Part shown: positions 16,859 to 25,455 of the stretch, one piece after another
Numbering within the stretch: position 1 is the first letter of the stretch
Layout: each line of letters opens with the position of its first letter
Assembly (NCBI GenBank): GCA_020052615.1
Contig: JAGVOT010000052.1
Coordinates: 28,773-92,772 of the forward strand
DNA: 64,000 bases
DNA from: Nitrospirota bacterium
GTDB taxonomy: Bacteria; Nitrospirota; UBA9217
Direction: 5' to 3'
The notes under the pieces: generated by a model
Seen by the model: only the letters and a program-made list of their open reading frames with translations
Database searches by the model: none
What the model was told of the DNA's origin: nothing
Program-made: the position numbers and the translations under genes

Positions 16859-18976
16859 TTATTTTTCTTTACCGTGGTTGTGCCCCTGCTGCTGGGCGGC
16901 TGTCCGCTCCTGGATGATCTTCTGGGACAGGTGGCTCGGCACGTCCTCGTATCCGTAGAATTCCATGGTATACATGCCCCTGCCGCTCGTGAGCGAATTG
17001 AGCGTCGGCGCGTAGGACAGCATCTCGGACATGGGCACAAGCGCCTTGATGTTCTGACCGCTTGCCTGGGGCACGACACCCTGCACCTTGCCGCGACGCG
17101 AGTTGAGATCGCCGATGACCGCGCCCAGCGTATCATCGGGCGCAACGACCTCGACGCTCATGATGGGTTCAAGCAGCACCGGCTTTGCCGACTCCAGCGC
17201 CTTCTTGAAGCCCATGCTTGCCGCGATCTTGAACGACATTTCCGAGGAGTCCACGGTATGGTAGGACCCGTCGAACACGGTGGCACGGATGTCCACGAGG
17301 GGGTACCCGGCGAGGAATCCATCGTGCAGTGCCTCGACCAGCCCCTTCTCGACCGCCGGGATATACTGCCGGGGGATCACGCCGCCGACGATCTTGTCCA
17401 CGAATTCGAACCCGGCGCCCCGTGCCAGAGGCTCGATCTCGATCCAGGCGTCGCCGTACTGTCCGTGGCCGCCGGTCTGCTTCTTGTATTTTCCCTGGGC
17501 CTTCGCCCGGGCGCGGATGGTTTCCTTGTAGGGGACCTTCGGGGTCTTCATCCTGACGTCCACCCCGAACTTCCGCTTGAGCTTCTCGATGGTCACCTCG
17601 AGATGGACCTGGCCCATGCCGGACAGCACCATTTCCTTGGTCTGCTCGTCAAAGGCGAACTTAAGCGTCCTGTCCTCATCGAGGATCTTATGAACGCCGA
17701 TGCTCACTTTGTCCTCATCACCCCTCGATTTCGGCTCGATGGCATAGGACATCACCGGATCGGCAAACTTAGCGAACTCCAGCACGATGGGATGCGCCTC
17801 GGCGCACAGCGTATCGCCGGTCAGCGTGTCCTTGAGCTTCGCGGCAGCACCGATCTGTCCGGCGGTCAGCTCCTTTGTCGCTACCTGCTTCTTGCCCTGG
17901 ATGTAGAACAGCGAGCCGATCTTCTCCTTGACCTGACGGGAGGAATTATAGACCGTCGAATCGGCCTTCAGGGTGCCTGAAAATACCCGGACGAGCGATA
18001 ATTTCCCGGCAAAAGGGTCGATGATGGTCTTGAACACAATGGCGGAAAGAGGCTCGTCAGAGGTCGGCTTGCGCTCCGCCTCCTTCCCGGTCTTGGCGTC
18101 CGTTCCCTTGATCTTGACGCTTCGGGCGTGTTCGACGGGCGACGGCAGGCAGGTCAGGACCATGTCGAGAAGCGGCTGGATGCCCATATTCTTGACCGGT
18201 GATCCGCACAGCACCGGCAGGAGTCCGCCGCCGATCGTGCCGTGCTTGAGTCCCGCGATGATCTCCTCCTGGGGAAGATCACCCTTGTCGAGATATTTCT
18301 CAAGGAGGCTGTCGTCGGTCTCGGCGATCTGCTCGACGAGCTTCTTGCGATAGACCGCGGACTGCTCCTTCATGTCGGCGGGAATGTCTTTTTCCTCGCT
18401 CTTGCCGCTCCCGTCCTGCGCGAACACCAGCGCCTTCATCTTGACAAGGTCGACGACGCCGGTGAATTTGTCCTCGAGCCCCAGGGGAAGCTGCAGCACC
18501 ACGGCGTTCTTGCAGAAATACTTTTCCATGTCGCCTACGGCACGGAAAAAGTCGGCACGCTCCTTGTCGAGCTTGCTGACAAAGGCCACGCGGGGAATTT
18601 CGTAATCGCAGGCGAACTTATAGATCTTTTCCGTCTCGGCCTTGACGCCCGAGATGGCGGAAATGATAAGGATCGCACCGTCAACGGCGCGCAGGGTGCC
18701 CTTGGTCTCTTCGAGGAAGTTGATATATCCGGGGGTGTCGATCAGGTTGATGCGGACGCCTTTCCAGTCGGCGAATCCCACCGAGGACGTGATCGTGATC
18801 TTCCGGGCGATCTCCTCCGGCTCGTGCATGAACACGGAATTCCCCGAATCCACGCTGACCGGCAGATCAATGGCACCCGCGGCATACAGAATGGCGTCGG
18901 CAAGCGACGTCTTCCCTGCGGCGCCGTGGGACAGGATGGCTATATTGCGGACTTCCTTCACATCAGAGCTCGGCAT
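16859..18976 (-). CDS. EF-G-like translational GTPase (FusA2 type)
   Basis: A 705-residue EF-G homologue with the full five-domain length. The P-loop is SHGAAGKTSLADAIL instead of AHIDAGKTTTTERIL. G3 is DTPGYINF, and the NKxD motif is replaced by SKLDKERAD. Domain IV has YKKQTGGHGQYGDAWIEIEP, and domain V ends PSHLSQKIIQERTA. These changes place it in the second EF-G group (FusA2-like), whose members often act in recycling or under stress rather than as the main translocase. AGGAG precedes the ATG by about 6 nt. Confidence 0.87.
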   Translation of the reverse strand: MPSSDVKEVRNIAILSHGAAGKTSLADAILYAAGAIDLPVSVDSGNSVFMHEPEEIARKITITSSVGFADWKGVRINLIDTPGYINFLEETKGTLRAVDGAILIISAISGVKAETEKIYKFACDYEIPRVAFVSKLDKERADFFRAVGDMEKYFCKNAVVLQLPLGLEDKFTGVVDLVKMKALVFAQDGSGKSEEKDIPADMKEQSAVYRKKLVEQIAETDDSLLEKYLDKGDLPQEEIIAGLKHGTIGGGLLPVLCGSPVKNMGIQPLLDMVLTCLPSPVEHARSVKIKGTDAKTGKEAERKPTSDEPLSAIVFKTIIDPFAGKLSLVRVFSGTLKADSTVYNSSRQVKEKIGSLFYIQGKKQVATKELTAGQIGAAAKLKDTLTGDTLCAEAHPIVLEFAKFADPVMSYAIEPKSRGDEDKVSIGVHKILDEDRTLKFAFDEQTKEMVLSGMGQVHLEVTIEKLKRKFGVDVRMKTPKVPYKETIRARAKAQGKYKKQTGGHGQYGDAWIEIEPLARGAGFEFVDKIVGGVIPRQYIPAVEKGLVEALHDGFLAGYPLVDIRATVFDGSYHTVDSSEMSFKIAASMGFKKALESAKPVLLEPIMSVEVVAPDDTLGAVIGDLNSRRGKVQGVVPQASGQNIKALVPMSEMLSYAPTLNSLTSGRGMYTMEFYGYEDVPSHLSQKIIQERTAAQQQGHNHGKEK

Positions 18977-19040
18977 ATGCGACTCCTTTGTAAGAGAATT
19001 TTGGAACGGTGGAATTTACGGAGCAGCGGCGGTCGTGATC

Positions 19041-19307
19041 TTACCAGATATCGGACTTGTGCTTTCCTCCCTGTTTGAGCAGGACGTCGATGACCGCCTC
19101 GTTGAAGAAATTCGTGCTCTGGCGCAGCGAGGGATCCACCATGGTCTCGTAGTATTTCCTGCCCTCGGCAAGTTCCTCCGACAGGACATCGAAGAGACTG
19201 TCCTTCTCGATACCCTCTTTGACCTTTGCCTGGTTGTACAGCAGGATATCCGAGAGGATGGTCCGCGCAAGCCTCTTTGCTTCATCATTACCGGAGATCA
19301 ATCGCAT
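19041..19307 (-). CDS. Small conserved hypothetical protein
   Basis: An 88-residue soluble protein rich in charged helices (AKRLARTILSDILLYNQAKVK, LAEGRKYYETMVDP). I recall similar domains in Geobacter-like and Nitrospirota genomes, sometimes fused after zinc ribbons, but cannot name a family. It lies between the rseC-like gene and the EF-G gene on the same strand. Function unknown. Confidence 0.65.
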   Translation of the reverse strand: MRLISGNDEAKRLARTILSDILLYNQAKVKEGIEKDSLFDVLSEELAEGRKYYETMVDPSLRQSTNFFNEAVIDVLLKQGGKHKSDIW

Positions 19308-19337
19308 AACGATAACCGCCTTGGGATGCAGTCTGGA

Positions 19338-19769
19338 TCAGCCGAGGATCTCAACGATCACGGGCTTGTACTCCTGGGTCTTTTCGACCTTCTGATTATA
19401 GCGCCGGAGAAAGAAAAAAGATACCACCATCAGGGTCATCCCCGATATGAACGCCCAGAGGTCCGAACTTGCCTCGCCGGAGAACCTTTGAGCAAGGTTC
19501 TTGCCGATAATGGCGGCGGCGACAAAAACGGTCATGGGAATGCCGTACAGGATGATCGACGCCTTCAGATATACCTGCGGCGCGACCACGACCTTCACTC
19601 TCTGCCCCTTTTTTGCGCCCAGGGGATTGGCAGCCTCCATGAAGGAGTCTTCCCCCTGGGGATGGCAGACCTCTGACTGCGCGCACTTTTCACAGCCGCT
19701 CTTGGTGAGAATGGACACCTTGGCCAGGCCGCCCGTCGTTTCTACCACAATGCCTTCTTCCTCGATCAT
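19338..19769 (-). CDS. RseC/MucC-family membrane protein
   Basis: A 143-residue inner-membrane protein of the RseC (SoxR-reducing system) family. A small N-terminal domain has the Cys pattern C-x2-C-x5-C (GCEKCAQSEVCHPQG). Two membrane helices follow (about 70-90 and 103-123). In Proteobacteria RseC modulates sigma-E signalling or supports redox turnover of SoxR; neither partner is present here. GAGG lies 6 nt before the ATG. Confidence 0.85.
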   Translation of the reverse strand: MIEEEGIVVETTGGLAKVSILTKSGCEKCAQSEVCHPQGEDSFMEAANPLGAKKGQRVKVVVAPQVYLKASIILYGIPMTVFVAAAIIGKNLAQRFSGEASSDLWAFISGMTLMVVSFFFLRRYNQKVEKTQEYKPVIVEILG

Positions 19770-19852
19770 AAGAACCTCGTCAGTCGTGAGGCGACAGGCG
19801 TCAAAAGATAAACCGTTCAGCCGTGTTGCTGTCCTGCTTTGCGCCTGACCCC

Positions 19853-21454
19853 TTACGCCTTACGGCCTTTTTTCGCTGTCCGCAGCAGTTTATATTCTAT
19901 GCTGTCCACCAGGGCCTGCCAGCTCGCTTCGATCACATTCTCGGAAACACCGACGGTGCCCCACTTGGACTTCCCGTCGCCCGATTCGATGAGAACACGC
20001 ACGCGGGCAGCTGTCCCCTCGGCGGCCGTCAGGACCCGGACCTTGTAGTCCAGCAGCCTGATCGTATCCAGACCCCTGCCGGGGAAATACTTCGGCAGGA
20101 CTTTGCGCAGCGCCTTGTCCAGCGCGTTGATAGGACCGTTCCCCCAGGCAGCCGTATGCTCCACCTGGCCTCCGACCTCGACCGTCACCGTCGCCTCGCT
20201 CACCGGATGGGGATCTACCTTTCGTTTTTCCGTCAGTACGCGGTAATCGATGCGATCGAACATGGCGAAGACCGATTGGTAGCTGTGGCGCGCCCTGAGC
20301 ATGAGCAGTTCAAGCGATCCCTCCGCCCCTTCGAACTCGTAGCCTTCGTTCTCAAGCTGTTTGATCTTTTTGAGGATCTCCGCGAGTTCGGGGCTGCCTT
20401 TCTTGACCGTGAGACCGAGTTCTGCCGCTTTTTGGAGGATATTGCTCTTCCCCGCGAGGTCGGAGATAAGGATACGACGCCGGTTGCCCACCTGCTCGGG
20501 GATGATATGTTCATAGGTCCGGGGGATCTTGGATACGGCGTCAACATGCACGCCGCCCTTGTGAGCGAAGGCGCTGTCCCCCACGAAGGGAGACCACTTG
20601 CGATGCGGCAGGTTGGCTAGTTCGTCAACGTACCGCGACATCTCGCGCAGCCTCCGGAGGCTTGCATCGGTGACGCAATCGATCCCCATTTTAATTTTAA
20701 GGTCGGGGATGATGGCGCAGAGGTTCGCGTTGCCGCACCGTTCTCCGTAGCCGTTGATCGTCCCGTGGACCATCACCGCACCGCGCCTGACCGCCGCCAG
20801 TGAGTTGGCGACCGCAAGCTCACCGTCATTGTGAGCGTGGATGCCGAAAGGCGTCCCGATGATACTGCTCACCCTGACAATGATCTCCTCGACCTCATGA
20901 GGCAGGGCGCCTCCGTTGGTATCGCAGAGCACCAGACAGTCCGCTCCCGCCGCTTCGGCCGCGAGAAGCGTCTCGATCGCGTAGTCGGGATTCGCTTTGT
21001 ATCCGTCGAAGAAGTGCTCGGCATCATAGATAACCTCGTCCATCTGTTCCTTGAGGAACGCCACCGAATCCTCGATCATCGCGAGGTTCTCGTTCAGCGT
21101 GGTCTTGAGCGCCTTGAGCACATGGAGGTCCCAGGTCTTGCCGAAGATCGTCGCGACAGGCGCCCCGGAGGTCGCAAGGGACTTGAGACTGGGGTCCTCG
21201 GAGGCCTTGAGCCGGGCGCGCCGCGTCGAACCGAAGGCCGCGAGCTTCGCGCGCTTAAGCTTCACCCGGCGCATCTCCCTGAAGAACTCCACATCCCGCG
21301 GATTGGAACCGGGCCAGCCGCCCTCGATATAGTGGACGCCGAACTCGTCCAGTTTCCGGGCAACACGGATCTTGTCCTCGACGGAGAAGTTCAGGTCTTC
21401 CGCCTGCGCCCCGTCGCGGAGCGTCGTATCGTAGATAAGAACTGTTGGTTTCAT
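19853..21454 (-). CDS. cimA: (R)-citramalate synthase
   Basis: A 533-residue enzyme condensing pyruvate with acetyl-CoA, the first step of threonine-independent isoleucine synthesis. The HMGL/IPMS TIM barrel starts at IYDTTLRDGAQAEDLNFSVED and has YIEGGWPGSNPRD, and GIHAHNDGELAVANSLAAV for metal binding. The C-terminal LeuA dimer/allosteric domain spans about 400-520. GGWPGS and the length fit the CimA group rather than LeuA. The frame is open 52 codons upstream through a repeat element; ATG 21454 is where homology begins. Immediately downstream of lysC. Confidence 0.92.
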   Translation of the reverse strand: MKPTVLIYDTTLRDGAQAEDLNFSVEDKIRVARKLDEFGVHYIEGGWPGSNPRDVEFFREMRRVKLKRAKLAAFGSTRRARLKASEDPSLKSLATSGAPVATIFGKTWDLHVLKALKTTLNENLAMIEDSVAFLKEQMDEVIYDAEHFFDGYKANPDYAIETLLAAEAAGADCLVLCDTNGGALPHEVEEIIVRVSSIIGTPFGIHAHNDGELAVANSLAAVRRGAVMVHGTINGYGERCGNANLCAIIPDLKIKMGIDCVTDASLRRLREMSRYVDELANLPHRKWSPFVGDSAFAHKGGVHVDAVSKIPRTYEHIIPEQVGNRRRILISDLAGKSNILQKAAELGLTVKKGSPELAEILKKIKQLENEGYEFEGAEGSLELLMLRARHSYQSVFAMFDRIDYRVLTEKRKVDPHPVSEATVTVEVGGQVEHTAAWGNGPINALDKALRKVLPKYFPGRGLDTIRLLDYKVRVLTAAEGTAARVRVLIESGDGKSKWGTVGVSENVIEASWQALVDSIEYKLLRTAKKGRKA

Positions 21455-21496
21455 GCGTTTTTTGGCTCTCGCCCGATATTTCTGATGACTGACTTT

Positions 21497-21589
21497 AGTG
21501 CGGAATGCGAAGTGCGGAGTGCGGAATAAAAGGACTTGCGGTAACGTCGATTTTACACTTCGCACTCCGCACATCACTCCGCACTTCTT
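21497..21589 (-). repeat. Inverted word-repeat element (TGCGGAG type) between cimA and lysC
   Basis: The left arm 21497-21528 is AGTGCGGAATGCGAAGTGCG-type words. The right arm 21555-21589 is the inverse (ACTTCGCACTCCGCAC, ACTCCGCACTTCT) and runs right up to the lysC stop codon. It shares words with the elements in mutL, near the JAMM gene and upstream of dinB. Confidence 0.75.
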
Positions 21590-22805
21590 ACGCCGCCTTG
21601 TCCATCTCAAAGGTCTCGTGCAGCACCCGGACAGCGAGTTCCGTATACTTGGCTTCGATCACGATGGATATCTTGATCTCCGACGTGCTGATCATCATGA
21701 TGTTGATGCCCTCTTTGGCCATGGCGGAGAACATCTTCGCCGCCACACCGGAGTGGGAACGCATGCCCACGCCGACGATGGAGACCTTGGCGATGTCCTC
21801 CTTCACGCTGACGCCCTTTGCGCCGATCTCGGCCACCACCTTCTTCATGACATCGAGGATCTTCTTGGCATCGGTCTTCGGCACGGTAAAGGACATGTCC
21901 GTGAGGCCGCCTTCGCCGATGTTCTGGATGATCATGTCCACCACGACGTTGTTCTCCGAGATGGTGTTGAATATCTTCGCGGCGACCCCTGGCTTGTCCG
22001 GCACGCCCTGCACGGTCACCTTCACCTGGTTCTTATCGTATGCCACGCCGGACACTACAACCTTTTCCATGTCTGCATCCTCCTTGGTCACCAGGGTGCC
22101 GGGATTATCATTGAAACTGGAAAGCACCCTGACGGGAACATTGTATTTTTTCGCGAATTCGACCGAGCGGGTCTGGAGCACCTTGGCGCCCAGGCTCGCC
22201 AGTTCAAGCATCTCATCATAGGATATCTTATCGAGCTTCCGCGCCTGCGGCACCATGTTCGGGTCCGTGGTGTACACACCGTCCACGTCCGTATAGATGT
22301 CGCAGACGTCTGCCTTCAGCGCCGCAGCCACCGCCACGGCCGACAAGTCCGAACCGCCGCGTCCCAGCGTGGTCACGTCGTCGGTCGCCGTGATGCCCTG
22401 GAAACCCGCCACGACCGCGATCTTGCCGTCCTTCAGCGCCTGCTTGACCCGTTCGCCCGATATCTTTTCGATCCGTGCCTTCGTGTGAACGCAGTCCGAA
22501 ACGATCCCCGCCTGCCTTCCCGTGAAGGACTGCGCCTTGTGCCCGAGCGCCTGGATGGCCATGGCGAGAAGCGCGATGGTCACCCGTTCGCCCGTGGAGA
22601 GAAGCATATCCATCTCGCGCGGGTCGGGATTCTCGTTGACCTGAGAAGAGAGGTTGATGAGCTTGTCCGTCTCTCCGCTCATGGCGGAGACGACCACGAC
22701 CACGTCGTGCCCCTGCTCCCTGGTCCGGACGACCCGCCTTGCCACGTTCTTGATCCGCTCGGGATTCCCGACGGACGTTCCGCCGTATTTCTGGACTATC
22801 AGCAC
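21588..22805 (-). CDS. lysC: Aspartate kinase
   Basis: A 405-residue aspartokinase, the first step to lysine, threonine and methionine. [17 protein letters not shown] is the kinase motif; [19 protein letters not shown] and [11 protein letters not shown] close the catalytic domain. Two C-terminal ACT domains (about 260-405) are the usual allosteric sites. The GTG at 22805 is chosen because GGAGGG lies about 9 nt upstream; the longer frame would place that site inside the gene. It sits between the ApgM-like gene and cimA. Confidence 0.95.
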   Translation of the reverse strand: MLIVQKYGGTSVGNPERIKNVARRVVRTREQGHDVVVVVSAMSGETDKLINLSSQVNENPDPREMDMLLSTGERVTIALLAMAIQALGHKAQSFTGRQAGIVSDCVHTKARIEKISGERVKQALKDGKIAVVAGFQGITATDDVTTLGRGGSDLSAVAVAAALKADVCDIYTDVDGVYTTDPNMVPQARKLDKISYDEMLELASLGAKVLQTRSVEFAKKYNVPVRVLSSFNDNPGTLVTKEDADMEKVVVSGVAYDKNQVKVTVQGVPDKPGVAAKIFNTISENNVVVDMIIQNIGEGGLTDMSFTVPKTDAKKILDVMKKVVAEIGAKGVSVKEDIAKVSIVGVGMRSHSGVAAKMFSAMAKEGINIMMISTSEIKISIVIEAKYTELAVRVLHETFEMDKAA

Positions 22806-22842
22806 CCTGTTTTTCCCTCCATAACTTAATAAAATCAAGCTT

Positions 22843-22943
22843 GGACACGAATTTCACGAATACTCCGAATGTCACGAATAACGGCGGGGCAACAAGCTCT
22901 TATTCATGTGATTCGTCCATTCGTGTCATTCGTGATCTGTGAC
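22843..22943 (-). repeat. Inverted word-repeat element (CACGAAT type)
   Basis: The left arm 22843-22879 repeats CACGAAT-like words; the right arm 22902-22943 repeats their inverse (ATTCGTG). It fills the gap between the lysC start and the stop of the ApgM-like gene. Confidence 0.7.
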
Positions 22944-22944
22944 G

Positions 22945-24171
22945 TTATTTCTTGAGGAAATAATCCATCAGCGTAAAGCCTTCCTTGAATACCAGGGCAT
23001 CGCTTCGGTCCGCGATCCGTTCGTCATAGGTTACCGGTCCGCCTTTCCGTTCCGACCTGCTGTCGTAGAGCACAAAGGGCACCGGTTCGGCCGAGTGCGT
23101 CCGGATCTCGAGCGGCGTAGGGTGGTCCGGCAGCGCGAGGATGCGGTATTCGTCGAACTGCTTCATTCCGTGCATGATATTACCTACGATCAATTCGTCG
23201 AAATCCTCGATGGCCTTGATCTTGTTCTTCACGTCCCCGGTGTGGCCCGCTTCGTCCGGCGCTTCCACGTGCAGGTACACGATGTCCTTGGACTTGAGCG
23301 CAAAGAGCGCGTGCTCCGCCTTGCCCACATAGTTGGTGTCGATCCAGCCCGTGGCACCCGGCACATTGATGACCTCGAAGCCCGCATAGACCCCCAGGCC
23401 CTTGGTCAGGTCCACTGCCGATATCACCGCCCCCTCCAGTCCGTATTTCTCCCTGAAGGTCGGCATGCTTGGCCGCCTCCCCTGGCCCCAGAGCCAGATG
23501 CTGTTGGCCGCGCGTTTTCCGGCCTCGAGCCTGCCCTTGTTCACCGGATGGTTCGTGAGGATCTCGAAGGACGCTTCCATCAGTTCGTTGATGATATCGT
23601 CCCCCTCGCCGCGGGGCAGATAGTCCTGGATATTCTTGTCCTGAATGTCATGAGGCGGCGTGCAGTCGATGCGGTCCTTTCCGCCTTTCCAGACCATGAG
23701 ATGACGGTAGCTCACGCCGGGATAAAATCGGATGTGCTCGGTCCCCAACTTGCCGCCGATCTCCTCGATGAGCGTGCGCGCCTCGCCCGTCGATATATGG
23801 CCGGCGCTGAAATCCTCCATCAGGAATGCCCGGCGATGCTCCGCCGCTGATCCGCTGCCGGAGACCTTGAGCGTCACGAGATTGCATCGGAAAGCGACAT
23901 CGTCGGGGCCGAGGGAGACCCCGATGCTCGCGGCTTCAAGGGGGGACCGGCCCGTATAGTACTTCCGCGGATCATATCCCAGGACGGACAGGTTTGCCAC
24001 ATCGCTCCCGGGAGTATACCCGTCGGGAACGGTGCTGACCATGCCTACCTGGCCCGCTGAAGCCAGTTGATCGAGGTTCGGGGTCTTCGCCGCCTGCAGA
24101 CAGGTCCTGCCGCCGAGGTCAGCGCGCGGGCGGTCAGCCATTCCGTCACCCAGTAAAATGATGTATTTCAT
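22945..24171 (-). CDS. apgM: ApgM-family phosphomutase, proposed homoserine kinase
   Basis: A 408-residue alkaline-phosphatase-superfamily protein with the metal-binding start IILLGDGMADRP. The phosphoacceptor region GYTPGSDVANLSVLGYDPRKYYTGRSPLEAA and the later HVEAPDEAGHTGD and ILALPDHPTP metal ligands are present. This is the archaeal-type cofactor-independent phosphoglycerate mutase family. One subgroup, found next to hom and lysC, has been proposed to replace ThrB as homoserine kinase. Its place here between lysC and the sulfur module, with hom upstream and no thrB in view, supports that; biochemistry is not shown. Confidence 0.88.
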   Translation of the reverse strand: MKYIILLGDGMADRPRADLGGRTCLQAAKTPNLDQLASAGQVGMVSTVPDGYTPGSDVANLSVLGYDPRKYYTGRSPLEAASIGVSLGPDDVAFRCNLVTLKVSGSGSAAEHRRAFLMEDFSAGHISTGEARTLIEEIGGKLGTEHIRFYPGVSYRHLMVWKGGKDRIDCTPPHDIQDKNIQDYLPRGEGDDIINELMEASFEILTNHPVNKGRLEAGKRAANSIWLWGQGRRPSMPTFREKYGLEGAVISAVDLTKGLGVYAGFEVINVPGATGWIDTNYVGKAEHALFALKSKDIVYLHVEAPDEAGHTGDVKNKIKAIEDFDELIVGNIMHGMKQFDEYRILALPDHPTPLEIRTHSAEPVPFVLYDSRSERKGGPVTYDERIADRSDALVFKEGFTLMDYFLKK

Positions 24172-24189
24172 GATCAGATGCGGTCGGTC

Positions 24190-24239
24190 AATCGCTAGGC
24201 ATCAGTCGGCAGTCGACTGCCGACTGATGCCTAGCGATT
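24190..24239. repeat. 50-bp perfect palindrome, no loop
   Basis: Arm 24190-24214 is exactly inverted in 24215-24239 (centre GCAGTC/GACTGC). The words GGCATCAGTC and GGCAGTC repeat inside the arm. It lies between the NIL-domain gene and the ApgM-like gene, within a single operon, so a simple terminator role is doubtful; no U-run follows on the minus strand. Confidence 0.9.
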
Positions 24240-24247
24240 ATTTCTGG

Positions 24248-24487
24248 CTATTCCGCGTCGGCCCCTTCCACGGGTTCGACCTTGACGCCCCGTTCACGCA
24301 GATATGCAATACCCTCATCGAGCTTCTTCTCCGCCCCTTCAAGTTCAAGCACGACCTCACCGATGCTCTCGGTCACTTTGGCACGCCTGATGTTCGGCAT
24401 GACATCGAACTTCTTGGCCATCGTAAAGATAATGGGCTCTTTGATCAGATCTTGCGGGAATGTCAGTTTGATCCTCTTCGTAGCCAT
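24248..24487 (-). CDS. NIL-domain protein
   Basis: A 79-residue ferredoxin-fold protein with the NIL pattern (KRIKLTFPQDLIKEPIIFTMAKKF, then GEVVLELEGAEKKLDEGIAYLRERGVKVEP). NIL domains also form the C-terminus of the methionine importer MetN and occur in archaeal homocysteine-forming proteins. This free-standing copy beside a sulfur-carrier/JAMM/E1 module and hom supports a methionine-related role, possibly as a regulatory sensor or sulfur-transfer partner. Confidence 0.85.
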   Translation of the reverse strand: MATKRIKLTFPQDLIKEPIIFTMAKKFDVMPNIRRAKVTESIGEVVLELEGAEKKLDEGIAYLRERGVKVEPVEGADAE

Positions 24488-24508
24488 GTGACCTCCTTAT
24501 TGGAACCG

Positions 24509-24603
24509 GAGGGGAAGAATGTAAGGAAGGTAGGAAGGTACGAGAAAAAGTTCCGTCATACCGCCTATTCTCTTACCCTCTTCCCATCTTTCCTTCCTTC
24601 CCT
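24509..24603 (-). repeat. Inverted word-repeat element (GGAAGG type)
   Basis: GGAAGAATGTAAGGAAGGTA on the left and TTCCCATCTTTCCTTCCTTC on the right, with ACCGCCTATTC between. It fills the gap between the NIL-domain and sulfur-carrier genes. Confidence 0.65.
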
Positions 24604-24605
24604 CG

Positions 24606-24884
24606 CTATCGACACCCGCCGGCGATAGCGGGCACGATCGAGATAGTGTCGCCGTCCTTCAGCACCGTCGCTTCCTTGTTGACGAAACGGATATCCTCAT
24701 CGTTCACGTAGATGTTGATGAAACGGCGCACCTTGCCGCCTTCGGACAACCGTTCCTTGATGCCGGGATAGTCCTTCTCCAGGGCATCCACCAGTTCCGT
24801 GATGTTCCTGGCGCTGCATTCCACCTCCGCCTTTCCGTTCGTCAGTTTCTGCAGCGGCGTCGGGATCCTCACTTTCACACCCAT
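24606..24884 (-). CDS. MoaD/ThiS-like sulfur-carrier protein with masked C-terminus
   Basis: A 92-residue beta-grasp sulfur carrier. Conserved features include [19 protein letters not shown] and [16 protein letters not shown]. The carrier's diglycine (89-90) is followed by two extra residues, Cys91-Arg92, so it cannot be adenylated until a peptidase trims it. The JAMM peptidase gene immediately upstream in the operon supplies this. In other systems (CysO/Mec+, QbsE/QbsD, Wolinella HcyS/HcyD) the same trimming precedes thiocarboxylation. Likely a sulfur donor for homocysteine or cysteine synthesis; not Moco, since no moa genes are near. Confidence 0.9.
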   Translation of the reverse strand: MGVKVRIPTPLQKLTNGKAEVECSARNITELVDALEKDYPGIKERLSEGGKVRRFINIYVNDEDIRFVNKEATVLKDGDTISIVPAIAGGCR

Positions 24885-24930
24885 GGGCCTTCTCCTCCTG
24901 AATTTTAAAGGTCACAGAACCGTCAACGGA

Positions 24931-25389
24931 TCAATGCGCAATGCCATGGTCTTCCTGCTGTTCGAGCACGGTCAGCGGCATCTCGCTTACCCTGCCCTCT
25001 TCGATCACATACCCCCTGGCGACCGGATTCGCGCGGTCCAGGAGGGAAACGATGACATACACGGCGCTGGGATAGTTCGGCAGCCTGGTGCCCGGCCAGT
25101 ACGCCCTTTCCACATCGACGCTCGAAGGATATGCATGGCCGCCCGGATGGGAATGGAACATGCCCACCATCGCAAGGCCTGCTTCCCGAATGTCCTTCAT
25201 CACCCGGAACTGCTCCTCCGGATCCATTTCGTAGGAGACCGGACCGGGACGCACATTCGTCATGCAATAGACCTTTTCCACCCTCCCGTCCCGGCCGCCC
25301 AGAATTCCGCACATCTCGTTCGGGTACCCGGCGTTGCAATGGTCGATGATTCTTGCGAGATCGGTCCTGGTTATCGTCAACATGCACAT
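24931..25389 (-). CDS. JAMM/Mov34 metallopeptidase (sulfur-carrier processing)
   Basis: A 152-residue JAB1/MPN+ zinc peptidase. Glu25 (NEMCGILGG) and the JAMM signature H79-S-H81-x7-S89-x2-D92 (HSHPGGHAYPSSVD) are complete, so it should be active. Family members in bacterial sulfur-carrier operons remove residues after the carrier's Gly-Gly; the carrier gene next door ends GGCR. A second in-frame ATG two codons in is an alternative start. It lies between the ThiF/MoeB-like gene and the carrier gene. Confidence 0.9.
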   Translation of the reverse strand: MCMLTITRTDLARIIDHCNAGYPNEMCGILGGRDGRVEKVYCMTNVRPGPVSYEMDPEEQFRVMKDIREAGLAMVGMFHSHPGGHAYPSSVDVERAYWPGTRLPNYPSAVYVIVSLLDRANPVARGYVIEEGRVSEMPLTVLEQQEDHGIAH

Positions 25390-25455
25390 CTCGCAGGCTA
25401 AAGCCTGCGGCTACCTTCGTTCATTCCGCACTCCGAATTCCGCACTCCGCACTCT
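25389..25455 (-). repeat. Word-repeat element between JAMM and ThiF genes
   Basis: A CGCAGGCTAAAGCCTGCG hairpin is followed by CATTCCGCACTCCGAATTCC-type words identical in style to those in mutL and upstream of dinB. Confidence 0.65.
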
